64,000 nucleotides of DNA from Lanius collurio (lineage: Eukaryota; Chordata; Aves; Passeriformes; Laniidae): positions 57,583,847-57,647,846 of the forward strand of contig JACBWW010000003.1 in the NCBI GenBank assembly GCA_020086605.1, given 5' to 3'. Each line of letters begins with the position of its first letter. Position 1 is the first letter of the stretch. The notes below the pieces were generated by a model. The model was not told the DNA's origin. It made no database searches and saw only the letters and a program-made list of their open reading frames with translations. This document shows positions 41,228 through 50,590 of the stretch, piece by piece. The position numbers were made by a program, and so were the translations under genes.

Positions 41228-41519
41228 TGTGGAGGTGCCTCTCCCCTGAAGTCCCGAGGGGAGGGACCCTGCAGTGTACGGGTCTGTCCCTGTCCCTGTC
41301 CCCTTGTCACGTGTGCCCCATACCTGTTCCTGATTCGGTGGGTTTGGGTGCCAGGCCTGGCAGGAGAGCAGGGTCCCATGACTGGGGTCTGCCTGGGAAC
41401 TCCAGCCATGCAGCTGGAGGAATAAATCATCTCTGAACATCTATAAAAATATCACTTCATCTTTCCTTCCAACGTTCATCGCTGTCTTATACTTGTTGTA
41501 AGGATTCCCCATTACAACA
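41228..41519 (+). repeat. 5' LTR of the provirus
   Basis: The LTR starts TGTGGAGGTGCC and ends CCCCATTACAACA. It carries a TGTCCC hexamer repeat (CTGTCCCTGTCCCTGTCCCC) in U3 and an AATAAA signal at 41421-41426. The U5-like end is TTCCTTCCAACGTTCATC to TTGTAAGGATTCCCC. It matches 43191-43483 along its full length. My hand comparison gives about 11-12% substitutions plus a few short indels, so the insertion is old. The 3' limit could be 41516 instead, because CA occurs twice. Confidence 0.92.
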
Positions 41520-41539
41520 AATGGTGGAAAAATGCTGGC
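41520..41539 (+). other. Possible primer-binding site region
   Basis: Just after the 5' LTR the sequence reads AATGGTGGAAAAATGCTGG. Its TGG at 41522 sits two bases past the LTR end, as expected for pairing with a tRNA CCA end. The tRNA cannot be assigned by eye. The first ATG of the internal region (41521) overlaps this site, which is unusual. Confidence 0.4.
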
Positions 41540-41923
41540 AAACAGTCCCTGGAGAAGGTAATTCGGTGATTCGTGAGAAAACTCTGGATATCTCTTGTTG
41601 CTTTCATTTTGCTGTTCCATCTCTGAATGATGGAGGACTCATGGAAATGCTCATGGCTGTCCAAACCACAAAGAGACGTTTACCTTAAAAGTGTTCTTGA
41701 CCAGTGATATGTAGATTTTAGCTTAATTCAAGCTCAGAAAGGACTAAGACACTTCCTGGCATGGCTGTTTAAAAACTTCTTCTATGTTTCTTGGGATTTG
41801 ATTCTTACCAAGGACTTTTGGGAGAATGTTTGGACGCAGTTAATTTCTGAATCAAAAAATATGCCGATGCAAGTGTATTTCCGTGAATATTACCTGATTT
41901 CAGAGACTGTTGAGCAGTGTCAG
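41521..41923 (+). pseudogene. gag matrix-like remnant, frame-broken
   Basis: Two frames carry protein-like sequence. The first runs 41521-41688 from the ATG just after the LTR to a TAA (55 codons). The second, in the next frame, is open from 41708. It includes the motifs HFLAWLFKNF and KDFWENVWTQL with spaced aromatic and hydrophobic residues. That pattern recalls the helical matrix domain at the Gag N-terminus of beta-like retroviruses, and the position right after the leader fits. The similarity is weak and by eye only. The open frame itself continues into the GC-rich block to 42247. No capsid or nucleocapsid (CCHC knuckle) follows. Confidence 0.4.
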
Positions 41924-42507
41924 CTGTGTCCTGCTGCTGTTTTAGCGGTGAACACGTGGTCGAGCAGCGCGCGTGTTGCAATGGGCTCATCCGTTGCCCC
42001 GGAGACCGCGCGGCCATGGCCGCGGGCGCCCAGTGCATTGCGGGCAGCGGCGAGGGAGCTCCCGTGTGTGGGAGAGCCAGTGAGGCCCGGCATGGCGGGA
42101 GCGGGACCGGTGTCGAGAACGATGGCAGTGGGAGTGGAGCCAGGAGCAGCGCGGCAGCGCGGGCCCGGCGGTGTTTGCCCTGAGGCAGCAGCGAGGGCGG
42201 TGGCGGTGAGGGGAAGCCGTGTGGGGCCACCGTGGCAGCCCGGTTAACGGGACGGTGCAGCGCGGGGCCGAGCCCAGCCCGGGCAGCCACGTGGGAGCCC
42301 GGCAGAGGTGGAGGTGTGCGGGCTGCGGGCAGAGGCAGCAGAGGAGCCGGCAGAGCGAAGCAGCGCGGCCCGGCCCAGCCCACGCAGCCCCGAAGGCAGC
42401 CCTGGGGAGCCAGAACCACGCGGTGGGAGCGCTCAGACCCCTACAGCGGCAGCTCCAGCGCGAGAGCGAGCAAAACTGAAAGTGAAAGCAAGAACAAGTC
42501 ACCTCAG
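41924..42507 (+). pseudogene. GC/CpG-rich leader of the captured Y-box sequence
   Basis: A very GC-rich, CpG-dense block (roughly two-thirds G+C by eye) in an AT-rich window. It lies in the same frame as the downstream cold-shock domain. An ATG at 42016 sits in a strong context (GCGGCCATGG). The encoded peptide is rich in Ala, Gly, Ser, Pro and Arg. This is the sort of low-complexity N-terminus that precedes the cold-shock domain in YBX proteins, though I see no specific match. A TGA at 42181-42183 interrupts the frame. After it the frame is open to 42549, ending in a basic, serine-rich linker (KTESESKNKSPQKKK). Where gag-derived sequence stops and host-derived sequence starts is not clear. 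Confidence 0.5.
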
Positions 42508-42774
42508 AAAAAGAAGGTTATTGCAGCTAAGGTTTTTGGAACTGTAAAATGATATAATGTAAAGAAAAATTATGGTTTCTTATTGAAAAATGATACTGGA
42601 GAAAGTATTTTTGTCTATAAATATGCTATTGTGAAAAATAACCCCAAAAGTAATGTTCCAAGCTTAGGAGAGGAAGAAAGAATAGAATTTAAAATTGTGC
42701 AAGGAAGAAAGGGTCCGAAGGCGGCATGTGTTACAGGTCCTGGGGGTGTCCCTGTCAAAGGTAGAAGATATGCT
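42508..42774 (+). pseudogene. Y-box protein cold-shock domain, captured and disabled
   Basis: Cold-shock domains are five-stranded beta barrels that bind RNA and single-stranded DNA. In YBX1/2/3 they bind mRNA and Y-box promoters. This 89-codon segment follows the Y-box version colinearly. It has KKKVIAAKVFGTVK, then TGA at 42550-42552 where the family has Trp, then YNVKKNYGFLLKNDTGE. The RNP1-like core YGF is kept at 42571-42579. The RNP2-like segment reads IFVYK at 42607-42621, where Y-box proteins have a His in the middle of VFVHQ. AIVKNNPK and VTGPGGVPVKG (from 42730) are nearly canonical. VPVKG is like YBX2, while KKVIA is like YBX1, so the parent is unresolved. The domain has no introns, whereas cellular YBX genes split it across several exons. 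Apart from the TGA the frame is open to 42969. Confidence 0.88.
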
Positions 42775-42969
42775 AGACAACATCCCCATAATCCCTATCC
42801 TTTCCCCTATCCCACGTTCCCCTTTTATCCCATGCCCTTTATCCCCCATATATCCCCAGCCCAAATTTCCCTTTCTGCTTCCCCTCACAAAACCAGGCTT
42901 TTTCCATTTGCCATGAACACCTTTGTAATGCCGATGGGGAGGATGAAAAGGAGGGAGGGAAGAAATTAA
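42775..42969 (+). pseudogene. Proline/aromatic-rich tail of the captured frame
   Basis: After the cold-shock domain the frame stays open for 64 codons to a TAA at 42967-42969. It starts with a strongly periodic segment (YPFPYPTFPFYPMPFIPH) encoded by a CCC/CCT-A/T-T pyrimidine-rich repeat. It ends in a basic RMKRREGR stretch. It does not resemble the alternating basic/acidic C-terminal domain of cellular Y-box proteins, so it is either replaced sequence or an expanded simple repeat. Confidence 0.6.
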
Positions 42970-43173
42970 GTGTCATTTTCTAAGATTCCAATGGGTACAG
43001 AAAGGAAAAACCCTCTCCTGACTCAGTTTCCATCTGAAGCATGCTCAAGTCCTGTCTCCCTTCTGATGCTCCAAAGAAAATCTGTTTGGACATCTGGGGA
43101 CTCAAAGTAGTGGCTTCCTTTCTTTTGAAATTGTTTTGTTGTTTATCCAACTGTTTCCAATGTTAATTTATTT
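42970..43173 (+). other. Non-coding 3' internal region of provirus
   Basis: No open frame of note. There is no similarity to env, and no splice or packaging signal that I can name. Confidence 0.5.
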
Positions 43174-43185
43174 AAAAAGAAAGGA
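43174..43185 (+). other. Candidate polypurine tract
   Basis: AAAAAGAAAGGA lies five bases before the 3' LTR, where a plus-strand primer is expected. It is short and separated from TGTGG by TGAAT, so it is probably eroded. Confidence 0.55.
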
Positions 43186-43190
43186 TGAAT

Positions 43191-43483
43191 TGTGGAGGTA
43201 CCTCTCCTGAAATCCTGGCAGGAGGGACCCTGCAGGGTACGGGTCTGTCCCTGTCCCTGTCCCCATGTCATGTGTGCCCCATATCTGTTCCTGATTGGGT
43301 GGGTTTGGGGTGCCTGGGCCGGGGGAAGAGAGCAGGGTCCCATGACCGGAGCCTGCCTGGGAACTCCAGCCATGTGGCTGGAGGAATAAATCATCTCTGA
43401 ATATCTAAAAAATTATAGCTTCGTATTTCCTTCCAACGTTCATTGCTATCTTATACATCTTGTAAGGATTCCCCATTTCAACA
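43191..43483 (+). repeat. 3' LTR of the provirus
   Basis: The partner of 41228-41519. It starts TGTGGAGGTACC and ends CCCCATTTCAACA, with the same TGTCCC hexamer repeat and an AATAAA at 43385-43390. It differs from the 5' copy by a 2-bp deletion near the start, changes around TCCTGGCAGG and GGGCCGGGGGAAG, and scattered, mostly transitional substitutions. Confidence 0.92.
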
Positions 43484-43489
43484 ATAGGG
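43484..43489 (+). repeat. Probable target-site duplication of provirus, right (ATAGGG)
   Basis: Directly follows the 3' LTR and matches five of six bases of ATAAGG at 41222-41227. Confidence 0.65.
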
Positions 43490-44460
43490 TTCCTCATACT
43501 ACAGATTGCAAAAAAAAGGGATTAGATATCTGAAATGGACTAGTGTGAAGTGTTTTAATATTGAATATGGGCCTTCTCTTTCATTACACATTTACTCTGT
43601 ATATAGTATTCTATGTTGCAACACTTACAACAACATTTCTGCTTCTTATTTTGAAGTCAAGAACAACAGCACCTATAACATAGATCATGCATCCCAGCAC
43701 AATCACTCCGAACACCTCAGCCAGTTGCTTATGTTCTTTAGACACTCAATGGAGAGAAAGGATTATCTCAGGAAGCCAGGGATGAGTGTGTAGAACTGTA
43801 GACAGGGAGCTGCTCAGAGCCACCAACAACAAATGGCCAGGAGCATGTCCCCACTGCATGTCTCTGCAACTGATAACTCACCACTCAGTCCCTGCAACCC
43901 CTGCACACTCTTCTGAGGTTAAATAACCTTCATAGCAACATCCCCACTATGTAAAAGGGGATGTGACACCAGTGTCCACTTCTCTCATGGTAGCTTAACA
44001 ACTACTAAAACCAGGAGACCTTTGGTATGCAGGCAAGTTGATGTGTAACTTCAGCACTGTGGGCTGGCCTTCACCACCAGGCTGTAGAATATTTGGGAGA
44101 ATCAGAATGAGCAGAATTACCTTCCACATCTCTTGTTGAGATTGGTTACTCAGATATGCACAGACAAGCTTTGAAGCAAATGAGAATTTGTCAGGGGCAG
44201 GGGAGGGAATAGTAGTTAGAGAACAGCTGAGATTAGGCAAGCATGATATTCTGGTACCTGGAAGTTTGTACATCCAACATCCATTTGACAAAAGACAGAT
44301 ACTGTGGGAGGGAGAGAATATTCTTTTATCTGAGACTGTTGACTGAAAATCCTGGTCCTGTGGAACAAAGTTGACTCCTTACAATGGTGAGAGAGAGATA
44401 TAGGATGGAAGGAAGCCAAAATGAGGCTAGAGAGTGGAAATTAGAGAATAGACTAAGGCT
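43490..44460. other. Unassigned AT-rich intergenic sequence
   Basis: No gene or repeat was recognised between the provirus and the next CR1. Confidence 0.55.
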
Positions 44461-45292
44461 AGAATAATTTAAACTGGAAGGAAGATACAGTGACCATCTA
44501 GTCCAACTATCTGTCCATTTCAGGAATGACTAGAAGTTAAAACATGTTATTAATTACATTATCCAAATGCTTCTTAAACACTGGCAGGCTTGGGGCATCA
44601 ATCACATCTCTAGGAACCCTCTTTCAGTGTTTGATCACCTTCTCATTAAGATGTCTCGACTCCAGGAATAAGAACTCAGCACTCCATCTCCTCCTCCCCT
44701 CTTCAGGAAACAATTAGAGAGCACCTGGCCACCCCTCAGCCTCCTCTACTCCAAACCAGACAAGGTCAGAGCCCACTGCTGTTCCTCACAGGAAGTGACT
44801 TCCAGCCCTTTCACTGGCTTTGTTGCCCTCCTTGGGATGCATTCAAGGACCTTCACATCCTTCTTCAGTGGTGGGTCTCAGCCCTGCACTCAGGGCTCCA
44901 AGGCTGAGAACTCAGGATAATCCACTCTTTATCCCAGCTGGTCATGCTGTGTTTGATGCACCCCAGGATGGAGTTTGCCCCCAGGGCTTCCAGGGCTCAC
45001 TGCTGGCTCCTGGAGAGCTGCTGCCAACCTGCACTCCCAGATCCCTGTCTGCAGGGCTGATTCCAGACACTGCTCTCCCAATTCATACTTGTGCCCATTG
45101 TTGCTGCAACCCCCATGCAGATTATGGCATTTGATCTTGTTAAATTTGATCCCATTAATCATTGCTCAGTGTTCCAACCTCCCTATCACCCTCTGCAAGG
45201 GGGACCACCTCCCCCTTAGGTGGTGGACCTCCTCCACTTTAGGATCACCAGCCAGCTTACTAGTGGTGCATTCAATTATACCTTTGGGTTTT
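44461..45292 (-). mobile_element. Old CR1 LINE fragment, about 830 bp
   Basis: The plus strand reads as the reverse of a diverged CR1. The 3' UTR end is AGAATAATTTAAACTGGAAGG followed by CCATCTAGTCCAACTATCTG. Then come the reverse of the ORF2 end and RT C-terminal region (TTGTTGCCCTCCTTGGGATGC, GATGCACCCCAGGATGGAG, GCTCACTGCTGGCTCCTGGA). On the minus strand near 45100-45160 the ORF2 motif INGIKFNKIKC is readable, followed by HKYELGEQCLES and then frame damage. It is clearly older than the copies at 28731 and 30436. Confidence 0.9.
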
Positions 45293-48200
45293 CTGCTCCC
45301 TCTTCTTGCACTGAAGAATGTATCCCTTTTCTTTGCCTTAGCCTGTTGTGATCAGTGGAGTAATACTGATTTGTATGCAGGAGAGGTATTGTTAACATTA
45401 ACCATGTAATGGTTCATGTAATATCTGGGACAATTTATGAATCATTTACTAAATGAAAGTAGAGTACAGCTTGATTGACCTGGAACCCTGTACCCTGCTA
45501 TTTCAGGTAAATAAGTTTTGGGATCTAGTTTGCTGAACCTGTGACATCTTGGAGAAAAAACAATGTCTTAATTTTAGCTTAACAGTGCCTTCTCTTTGGA
45601 AGAATCCTAAAGTTCCTCTGCCCTGAGTACATGACTTCTCTTTCTTTCTATACATTTGGTGAGGATTTAAGACAGGAATTTTCTCCCTCCATTACAGTTT
45701 TTCCATAGCTACTTTGCACATAATGGTGTTTTGATCTGAGAAAACAAAGATTTAAGAAGAGACATGAGAGGAACATGACAGTGCAACTTTTTCTATTAAC
45801 TTCTTTTGTACTAGGAAACAGTTGCTTGTTCTCAAGATCTTCAAAACAAACAGAAAGCCAATCTACTGAGAAAGGTTACATAATAAAATCGAGATCTCTC
45901 CCTTGCTTTCCCCAATATAAATGATACTATTTTCTATAGAATAACAATCCAGATCTTAATATGGGAAAAAGGAGCCCTGAAACAGGAAATGCATGTTTCA
46001 CTTGCTCTGTTCAGGCACTTTAACAGACAAAGATGCTCAAAATCTGAACTGATGAGTTTCTATGGCAGTGATTATCCCACAACAGCATTTCATTAAGTCG
46101 TGTGGGGGATTTCCTCTTTACTTCCGCTCCAGGCTTACTCACAGATCCCACAGATCTCTCAAATGACAGCCTTTTTTTTTCTCTTCCCAAACCTCTAAGA
46201 ATTTAAAGATTCCTTTTAGAATAATAAATTCCCTTTTATTGTGACTCAGACTTATTCAGTCCAATCCAGCCTGTGCAAACGCACATGCAGCTTTAAATTA
46301 GCATTTGTGAACAAGCTGGGTTTCTTTGGACGTTTGCTGAGACTTGGCAGTTCAGTTCCTTGAGGAAAAAAGAAAGAGAGATTCACGTCTATTTATGGCT
46401 TGATTTTCAGACATGCTGAGTACCTCCTGTGGACTTTGAGAGCTGTTCCTCTGGAAATCAGGTCACTGATGTGATGCTGGAAGGAGAAAGCACAAGGAAA
46501 AAGAAGTGCTCTGATTTTCAAACACAAGTGTTTGTACAGCTTGAGGAAGAAAATAAAATGAATAAATAAACCTGTTTTAAAATATCTTGTTTGGAACTAT
46601 GGCTGAAGTCCATATTTTAGACTCAGTTCACAACTGAAAAATGCCTGTGTGCACAAAAGCACTGACAGTCACCTATTTTGTAGCATAACCAGAATATGTC
46701 TTGCTTTACTAGCCAGCTTGCTAGCAAATCACTAAAAGCTTTACCAGTGCATGTTCAGCACTGGCTGGAGAGGTTCTTGTTCTCCTACCTACCTCAGGTG
46801 CCTGTTACTCCAGTCAGAGGCTCCTGTCCTCTCAGCACGGCACAGGGCAGTTGTTCAATGGAGGAAATCACTAAGTTATTCAGTCTGAGTAGACCAGCTA
46901 ATACATTTTAAAAAATAGCTCTTTGACTAAAATGCAGTAAGCAGTGCACATGTGACCTCTCAGGTGTGGGATCTGACCAGGGCGGTGTGCTTCACCTGAG
47001 GTAATATCTTTGTTCATTTTAAAAGGCTTTTTTTTTTTAATCCAGATTTTTTTTCCTCTGTGGCACCCAAAATTAAAACACAGCAGCACAGAAAGTAGTT
47101 GTTATAGATCTAAACTACTAAACATTTTTAAAAAGGAATGCTTTTCAAAACTTATGATAGTCTGTTCATAAAGTAAACCTAAAATTTAGGTCCCATCTAT
47201 ACTATGTATAATCACGTTGCAACAATGCACTGGTCCGTCACTTATTACACATTTGAAAAATTGTATATACATAGCAGACTTTTATTCCCTCACCATCTGA
47301 TAAGGCAGTGTTAAAGGTGAGATTTCCAAAGGTACTTAAGCACCCAAAGTAAGAATTTCTGTTTTTTAAGGACATTAAAGTTTTAAGTAAGTTGTTTTGT
47401 CTTACAGACTTCAATTAAAAAATTAACAAACAAACCCAAACCAACTTATATTTTTGAGATATATAACTTTCTTTAGCTTTTCTATAACTGGAAGATATTA
47501 ACAAAAGTGTGGTGGTTTTATAAATTTTCAATGCAATTTAGTATAGACTTATTAACGCAAAATAGGCCCAATGATTTCTGTTCTTCATTAACTCTCAGAT
47601 ACTCCTCAGTGTCAATGAGAATCAAGTATTCAGACCTCTCCAATACCTCTAAGTTCCTCAGTAAATATTTAAATTCTGTGGCTGCTTTTCTAGGTCAAGT
47701 TGCCTTAAATGGAACAGGAACAATTGTTATCAAGAAAAATATTGGGAAAAAAAAGAGTAAATTTGTTGGTTTGGATCTCCCTGCAGGACAGAAAGAGGCC
47801 AATAATTTCATTGCCAATAGATGCCAATAGAGCAAAACACCTCGTGAATTGTTTTTTATTGATTAAAGAAAAACCAACACCCTCCCCCCAACAAACAAAC
47901 AAAACCCAAACTAAACAGGTTTTTTGCCAATTGTCTGCAAATATGCAATAATTCGGATTTACAATAAAAGCCCAAGTGTGTAAAACTGCTTCTGAGTGTC
48001 TGACCTGCCTCCTAGTCCTGCCAGGTGGCTTTGAAACAAATTTCATGAAGTAAGGGATGAGTGGAAGGGTAACCCTTATATTTCTGTCACCTACCTATGG
48101 AAGATATAGCGTCTTCCATAGCCTTTTTTATCTATAATAAAAACAGTGTAGAGCTATCATGTGGAAGTTGCTTGCAAAGCTAGTTAAACAACATCATGAG

Positions 48201-49802
48201 AATTAGAAAACCTGTTTAGGACAAAAGAGGAATGAGATAACTTCAAGTGGCCATTCCCACGCTGAAAAACAACTTATATTGCAAGATTCAATAATTCACC
48301 TAAAATGTTCAAAAGCAACAATTTTTAAAGCAGAAATTTCAGTAATTGCAATCTGAGCTGAATATACATCTTTAAAAATAAAGTCTCTCTGTATACAGGA
48401 AATTTAAAAGATTGTTATCCAAACCTGCTGTTTCTTTTTTGCAAGAGCATCCAGAGTAGGTTGGTTTGGTCCCTGCCCAAAGAGCTCTCCTGAACTACAC
48501 AGCTGGGCAGAGATCAGAGGAGGGCAACAGCAACAGGGATTTACTATGCATGATATCTTACAGGTCTAGCAGTCCAAACAAGAAGTCAAATAAAAGTTAC
48601 TGGGGGAAAATGAGTACTGTTTATGTTTGAAAAGACACCAATATCTTGATCTTTAAGCAATAAATCAGATCTTTAGCTACTGATACATTTTAAACCATAA
48701 GTTACTTACATCTGTTTATTGGCTAAAATGATTTTGAGCCAAACTCTGCATTTCTTCTGGCTTCTGTCATTGTTTCTTTCCAGGAAGACTTTTGGCTGTC
48801 TGGGCGACTGGTTGGTAAGAATGAAAATGCAAGAAGCATGTAATGACAGGGTTAGCAGGGCTGGGTTTTTCTCCTGGTTTTACTCCCAGAGTCTATGTGA
48901 TTTTGGACAACTCAGTGCAGCTTACAGCACTTTTTTTCTCTGGAAGATGAAATTCCAGATGTTTTTCTTGAAATATTTCCAGGCATACAACACCTGGCAA
49001 TACTGAACTTCCAAACAAATTCCACTATATTATCCAGTTTCAGACAAAACTCCAGACAAAGCCAAAAACCTCTCTCAACATAGTCCATATTATATAACTA
49101 GAAAACATTTTGATTCCACTTTATTTCTCATTATGAAGTGAAGCAAACAATACATATAATTAACAATACAAATAATTCCTAGAAATATTATTCTCATATA
49201 GTATTACAATTATGGTCAAATAAAGAACATAATTCAAACATGAAGACTGAAAGATGTCCTGAGAGTATTTTAAACAGCATCATGTCTCAATGTTTGAAAG
49301 TCTCTGTCCAGGCCTAAAAAAGGCTGCTAAAATTATTATCTCTTTCCAAAAGGTCTAAAACTCTGTCACACTTCATGAAATCTTTTTTGCTCATGAAATC
49401 ATTTGTTGTTGGTGATGACTTTTTATTATTAAATGTTGAAGGCCTCATGAAAGAACTCATGTCAGGTTCAAGAGGCTGGATGTTATCATACAGAAGGGAG
49501 GACTTTCCTTTTTATGGTATATATTTTTAATATCTATCCACCTCTCAGGACCTGTTTATGGCCTACTTGAAGATTTTCTCTTCTTTCTTCAGCAGAGATG
49601 GTGTCTTGCATCTTAATACTAGTGACTTTCTCTCACTGCTCTGCTCATACTAACTTTCAAACATATTTATATATCTGATCTTGAAAATTCAAATATACCA
49701 AAACTCCTGCAAGAAATCAGTCAATCCAAACATGATGTTATACTTGCTTTGCTCAGATGAGATCTGATTTTGTGCTGCTTCTTTTTCTTGTCCCTTCTCA
49801 TT
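45293..49802. other. Gene-poor AT-rich stretch
   Basis: No supportable gene or transposon over 4.5 kb. Open frames (47507-47830 plus, 47705-48046 minus) overlap each other and lack motifs. A short AATAAA/AATA simple stretch lies near 46552-46570. Confidence 0.5.
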
Positions 49803-49868
49803 GCAGAGGAGTTGAATTAGGTGACCTTTAAAGGTCCCTTCCAATCAAAATTGTTCTATGATTCTATA
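49803..49868 (+). mobile_element. CR1 LINE terminal fragment
   Basis: A short 3' terminus in plus orientation: GGAGTTGAATTAGGTGACCT, TTAAAGGTCCCTTCCAATC and TTGTTCTATGATTCTATAA. It ends with the CR1 octamer-type tail. Confidence 0.9.
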
Positions 49869-50555
49869 ACTCTTGGGAGTTAAAAATGGTAAGGTATTTT
49901 TCCAGGCATAATATCTGCAGTTTGTAGACAAACCTTCAGCCAACAAATCTGCCTCACCCTGAGCAGTGAAACAAGTCGTTGAACACCATAGTTTGAGCAG
50001 GTGCTCGAGGTATGATTAAAGAGTTCCTCCTGGATCCTTCCAGGGTGGTCCTCCTGAGCCAGCTCAGGAAAACCCCATCACACCCCTGGATGGCCTCAGG
50101 GCCAACCTAGCTTTCCTCTGCCTAGGTAGGGCACAGTTATCAGTCCTGGAAAGTACTGCTCATCATTACAGATGTTTATGCATTTCACATATTCTGGTCA
50201 TTAGTGAAATAGTTAACCTTGTTGCTATTTACATTGACATCACCAGACTTCACTTTAATGCTCACTGAAAAGCAGGGAGATAGTTCCAGTTTATATTATT
50301 CTCTGAATACTCAGGCAGATTTTTGTACCAATTACAATCTCTTCAGCTAGAGGTTTACTCTAAAAGACCCTGAGACAAAACAATACTACTGACATAGCCA
50401 ACCTAAGTAATTTGTGCAGGTTTAGACATAGTCAAGAAAATTGTGATTAAAAACAAAACTAAAATTTTTAAATGCACCAAGATCTTAAAATAAGAGTGAG
50501 AGAAGGAAAGGAATTCTGTGAATCCTAATATTAGAGCAGGAAGTTTTGAGGATTT

Positions 50556-50590
50556 GTCTCTCTCTCTCTTTTTTTTTTTTTTTTTTTTTT
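50556..50590 (+). repeat. (TC)n plus poly(T) tract
   Basis: TCTCTCTCTCTC is followed by about 22 T. It is a polypyrimidine simple repeat. Confidence 0.92.

Larger units (their letters stand above)
41228..43483 (+). mobile_element. Non-autonomous endogenous retrovirus carrying a Y-box cold-shock domain
   Basis: This is a complete two-LTR element of about 2.26 kb. In order it holds a 5' LTR, a possible primer-binding site, a short gag matrix-like remnant, a GC/CpG-rich block, a Y-box cold-shock domain, a proline/aromatic-rich tail, non-coding sequence, a purine tract and a 3' LTR. It is flanked by ATAAGG and ATAGGG. No protease, reverse transcriptase, integrase or envelope similarity is visible, so it must have moved using enzymes from a related virus. 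The 6-bp duplication suggests a beta- or alpharetroviral-type integrase. The cold-shock segment has no introns, unlike cellular YBX genes, which points to capture from spliced mRNA. All its reading frames are damaged in this copy. Novelty cannot be judged without a database search. Confidence 0.85.

Noticed and set aside
41805..42502. Long minus-strand open frames (204 and 171 codons)
   Set aside because: They arise from the GC-rich block of the provirus, where stop codons are rare. The cold-shock domain and LTR signals lie on the plus strand.
42508..42774. LIN28-type cold-shock domain as an alternative identity
   Set aside because: The AIVKNNPK and VTGPGGVPVKGRRYA segments match Y-box proteins. 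No CCHC zinc knuckles follow as they would in LIN28.
42508..42969. Ordinary processed pseudogene of a YBX gene
   Set aside because: There is no poly(A) tail or own target duplication around it. It sits between matched LTRs with a preceding leader and a following purine tract. A nested retrocopy is not fully excluded.
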